Below are positions 14,230 to 15,209 of a stretch of DNA of 15,209 bases, in pieces (positions within the stretch are counted from its first letter, which is position 1; each line of letters opens with the position of its first letter). Both the position numbers and the translations under genes were made by a program. The notes beneath the pieces were generated by a model. The model was not told where the DNA came from. It did no database searches and worked only from the letters and a program-made list of their open reading frames with translations. The stretch is from Rhodocyclales bacterium (lineage in GTDB: Bacteria; Pseudomonadota; Gammaproteobacteria; Burkholderiales; Rhodocyclaceae): contig JAJTBM010000031.1 in NCBI GenBank assembly GCA_021286885.1, positions 1 through 15,209 on the forward strand. Direction: 5' to 3'.

Positions 14230-14934
14230 ATGTTTGCCCCCATCGCCCTGATTTCTTTTGACCTGGACGACACCCTCTGGCCCTTTGGCCCGGCAGTCGC
14301 CCGGGCCGAGCGGGTGCTGTTCGACTGGCTGCACGCCCACGTGCCCGGCTGCCGCAGCTTTCTGCACACCCCCGCCGTCCTGCGCGAATTCCGCGCCCGG
14401 GTGCTGGAAAGCCAGCCCGAATTGGCCCACGACATGAGCGGGCTGCGCTGCGCTTCGATAGCCGCCATTCTCCAAGCCGCCGGGGCCAGCCCCGCCCTGG
14501 TGGATGTGGTCTATCCCATTTTCTTGGCCGAACGCCAGCGGGTGGATCTCTACCCAGACGTTTTGCCCGCCCTTGGCTGGCTGGCCGAGCGCTACCCGCT
14601 CATCGCCATCACCAACGGCAACGCCTGCGTGCACGCAGCCGGGCTGGGGCATGTGTTCCAGCACGTATTTCAAGCCCAAACCACCGGCTACGCCAAACCC
14701 GACCCGCGCATCTTCCACACCGCCGCCGCCCAAGCCGGCATCGCCCCGGCCCAAGTGCTGCACGTGGGCGATGATCTACACTTGGATGTGCACGGTGCCC
14801 TGGGTGCCGGCATGCAAGCCGCCTGGCTGCGCCGCCCCGATCTGGCCCATCTGCCCCCCGCCACCCCAAGCCCCGCCCCGTGCTTTAGCGACCTGCACGC
14901 CCTATGCCGGGCCCTGGGCCAGCACCACGCCTGA
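14230..14934 (+). CDS. HAD-superfamily hydrolase (subfamily IA)
   Basis: A 234-residue cytoplasmic haloacid dehalogenase-like hydrolase, probably a small-molecule phosphatase; the substrate is unknown. All four HAD motifs are visible: motif I FDLDDTLWP (10-18; nucleophile Asp11, acid Asp13), motif II ITNGN (127-131; Thr128), motif III Lys156 in GYAKPDPRIF (153-162), and motif IV HVGDDLHLDVHGALGAGM (178-195; Asp181 and Asp186). The cap domain is the helical insert between motifs I and II. FDLDDTLWP resembles YigB-like flavin mononucleotide phosphatases, but this is not enough for a name. The ATG at 14230 has only a weak upstream GGAA. The gene is divergent from sbp (194 bp between starts) and convergent with the LysR-type gene at the right edge. 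The last 20 residues are Pro/Ala-rich and then helical. Confidence 0.9.
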   Translation: MFAPIALISFDLDDTLWPFGPAVARAERVLFDWLHAHVPGCRSFLHTPAVLREFRARVLESQPELAHDMSGLRCASIAAILQAAGASPALVDVVYPIFLAERQRVDLYPDVLPALGWLAERYPLIAITNGNACVHAAGLGHVFQHVFQAQTTGYAKPDPRIFHTAAAQAGIAPAQVLHVGDDLHLDVHGALGAGMQAAWLRRPDLAHLPPATPSPAPCFSDLHALCRALGQHHA

Positions 14935-14952
14935 AGCACACCCGAGGCACGC

Positions 14953-14987
14953 AGGCTGCTGGAGGATCAGCACCCTGCCGGCAGCCT
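14953..14987. terminator. Possible terminator between convergent genes
   Basis: AGGCTGCTGG (14953-14962) pairs with CCGGCAGCCT (14978-14987), ten base pairs including one G-U, around a 15-base loop. It lies 19 bp after the HAD stop and 26 bp from the convergent LysR-type stop. No U tract is present on either strand, so efficiency is doubtful. Confidence 0.4.
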
Positions 14988-15012
14988 TACCCCAAACCCC
15001 ACAACGGCTTAT

Positions 15013-15209
15013 TCATCGGTCGGTGAGCTTGCCTGCAAACAGCGCCACCGCATCGGCCAGCACGCGGGCGGGGCCCGTCTGGCGGCTCCAGTGGTGCCAG
15101 AACAGCGGCACACTGATCGGCTCGCCTGGGGCCAGCGCGCACAATACGCCTCGTTCAAGCGCGTCTTTTGCCTGCGGCAGGGGTACCAAACCGTAGGCCA
15201 GTCCGGCAC
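15013..15209 (-). CDS. argP: LysR-type regulator, ArgP-like, C-terminal part (partial)
   Basis: Only the last 64 codons are inside the window; the 5' part lies beyond the right edge. The readable frame (codons from 15207 down to the TGA at 15013-15015) gives AGLAYGLVPLPQAKDALERG, then VLCALAPGEPISVPLFWHHW, then a helical end finishing FAGKLTDR. The pattern G-x-V-P, A-L-x-x-G-x-L, L-A-P-G, and L-F/Y-W-H is the end of the effector domain of ArgP/IciA regulators, LysR-family proteins that respond to lysine and arginine and often control a LysE/ArgO exporter. Other LysR members cannot be excluded from so short a piece. The frame that starts with an apparent ATG-like codon in this region is Cys/Arg/Trp-rich and is not the coding frame. 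Confidence 0.68.
   Translation of the reverse strand, partial: AGLAYGLVPLPQAKDALERGVLCALAPGEPISVPLFWHHWSRQTGPARVLADAVALFAGKLTDR

Overview
The window is an ordinary, GC-rich, densely packed piece of bacterial chromosome. The gene content suggests a betaproteobacterium, most likely near the Rhodocyclales (Azospira/Dechloromonas type). The reasons are the yggS-proC-yggT-yggU cluster divergent from pilT-pilU, an RlmL protein without the RlmK half, HemJ instead of HemG/HemY, and a plant-type ferredoxin/NAD reductase of the kind labelled 'CDP-6-deoxyglucoseen reductase' in this class. This placement is inference from gene content; no rRNA or tRNA gene is present. No phage, transposon, CRISPR array or defence locus was found, and no gap between genes exceeds about 215 bp.

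Layout. 28-777 (+) is livF, the last gene of a branched-chain amino acid ABC transporter operon entering from the left. 811-3316 (-) is the conserved cluster yggS > proC > yggT > yggU (PLP homeostasis, proline synthesis, a YggT membrane protein and a DUF167 protein). Divergent from it, 3485-5798 (+) holds pilT and pilU, the two type IV pilus retraction ATPases. They are separated by an AT-rich spacer carrying a perfect 14-bp inverted repeat. A 22-bp perfect hairpin closes pilU against the convergent minus-strand group 5924-8559: an SDR-family protein, hemJ and an RlmL-type 23S rRNA methyltransferase.

From 8586 (+) come a 2Fe-2S/FAD/NAD reductase, an HDOD protein with a degenerate EAL half, a 72-residue orphan and an EamA-type permease that ends 1 bp from a convergent RBBP9/YdeN-type serine hydrolase (-). 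Next is a monocistronic periplasmic sulfate-binding protein gene (-) with its own intrinsic terminator and a well-placed promoter and LysR-type operator, consistent with CysB control. A HAD hydrolase (+) and the 3' end of an ArgP-like LysR regulator (-) finish the window.

No single undescribed system was found. The points most worth a second look are non-coding: the pilT/pilU inverted repeat, the pilU-end palindrome, the LysR-type dyad upstream of sbp, the GGGATA repeat in the sbp 3' region, and the 18-bp duplication of the livF stop region. Among the proteins they are the small orphan, the HDOD protein and the tail of the serine hydrolase.
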